From: Burkholderiales bacterium
GTDB lineage: Bacteria; Pseudomonadota; Gammaproteobacteria; Burkholderiales; Burkholderiaceae_C
Length of the DNA: 5,349 bases
Direction of reading: 5' to 3'
NCBI GenBank assembly: GCA_947458895.1
Contig: CANHBY010000137.1
Location: 1 to 5,349 of the forward strand
The notes under the pieces were generated by a model. That model saw only the letters and a program-made list of their open reading frames with translations. It was not told where the DNA came from and searched no databases. This document shows, piece after piece, positions 5,102 to 5,349 of the stretch (positions are counted from its first letter, which is position 1; every line of letters begins with the position of its first letter). Both the position numbers and the translations under genes were made by a program.

Positions 5102-5349
5102 ATGGCCACTTTGAAACTGAAGAAAAAGACCGGGAGCGAAGGCCCTCGGGAAGTGCGGCCGCCTGTGCGCGGCATGAACACCAGCCTGCGCCCCCGCCCC
5201 ACCCTGGCGGACAAAGAGGCTCGCCGCGCAGAGCGAGCCGCGCACGGCCAAGGCTCGGGCAGGCCGACGGGAGCGCGAGGTCAAGCACCAGGCTGGCAAG
5301 AGCAAGCAGCCCCACGCCGAAATGACATGGGGAACCCCTCGCCATCACG
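5102..5349 (+). CDS. Basic N-terminus of an unidentified protein (runs off right edge, possible frameshift)
   Basis: An ATG at 5102 opens a frame with no stop to the window end (82 codons), 47 nt after the mutL stop. It begins MATLKLKKKTGSEGP and is dominated by Lys, Arg, Pro, Ala and Gly, so it is probably disordered and may bind nucleic acid. Such tails occur on some RNA-modifying enzymes (pseudouridine synthases) and RNA helicases, but no domain is reached and I assign no function. The upstream SD is weak (GGA at 5094-5096, 5 nt from the ATG). Third-position GC is high up to about 5225, then falls in this frame and rises in the next one (5103 frame), which reads KARAGRREREVKHQAGKSK from about 5253. 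This suggests a +1 frame disruption, either real or a sequence error. miaA, the usual mutL neighbour in many proteobacteria, is not evident here. Confidence 0.5.
   Translation, partial: MATLKLKKKTGSEGPREVRPPVRGMNTSLRPRPTLADKEARRAERAAHGQGSGRPTGARGQAPGWQEQAAPRRNDMGNPSPS

Noticed and set aside
5061..5348. 95-codon minus frame at the right edge
   Set aside because: Overlaps the plus-strand basic N-terminus and the post-mutL hairpin; Leu/Ala/Ser/Cys-rich product typical of an antisense GC-rich frame, no RBS visible.

Overview
The window looks like a chromosomal segment of a beta-proteobacterium, most likely Burkholderiales and probably Comamonadaceae. That placement rests on a moderately GC-rich base composition, the character of the MutL, YchF and DedA proteins, and a partial orphan protein whose style I associate with that family. 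It is inferred by reading, not by a database search.

Layout. Positions 1-398 (minus strand) hold the 5' part of a conserved-hypothetical-like gene that runs off the left edge. Positions 399-1210 are non-coding. They contain a compact 269-bp palindromic element (584-852) with perfect 27-bp terminal inverted repeats, TA at both outer ends and two large internal hairpins, which looks like a non-autonomous MITE-type insertion. Short direct repeats follow it. Positions 1211-2302 (plus) encode the universal ATPase YchF. Convergent to it, 2329-2982 (minus) encodes a DedA membrane protein close to E. coli DedA itself. Across a 191-bp divergent spacer, 3174-5054 (plus) encodes the mismatch-repair protein MutL, of the endonuclease-bearing type. 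From 5102 to the right edge a very basic N-terminus of another plus-strand gene begins, possibly with a frame disruption near 5230.

The genes are mostly housekeeping functions (translation-linked ATPase, membrane lipid or proton homeostasis, DNA repair) and do not form one pathway. mutL and the following open frame are the only co-directional neighbours that could share a transcript (47-nt gap).

The most unusual content is the palindromic element. Its two halves share architecture and sequence in inverted orientation, yet their stems differ in sequence while keeping base pairing, which is what selection for folding would produce. Secondary points are a three-copy GGCTCAT/ATGAGCC arrangement at the dedA start, poor ribosome-binding sites at mutL and dedA, and the possible frameshift at the right edge.
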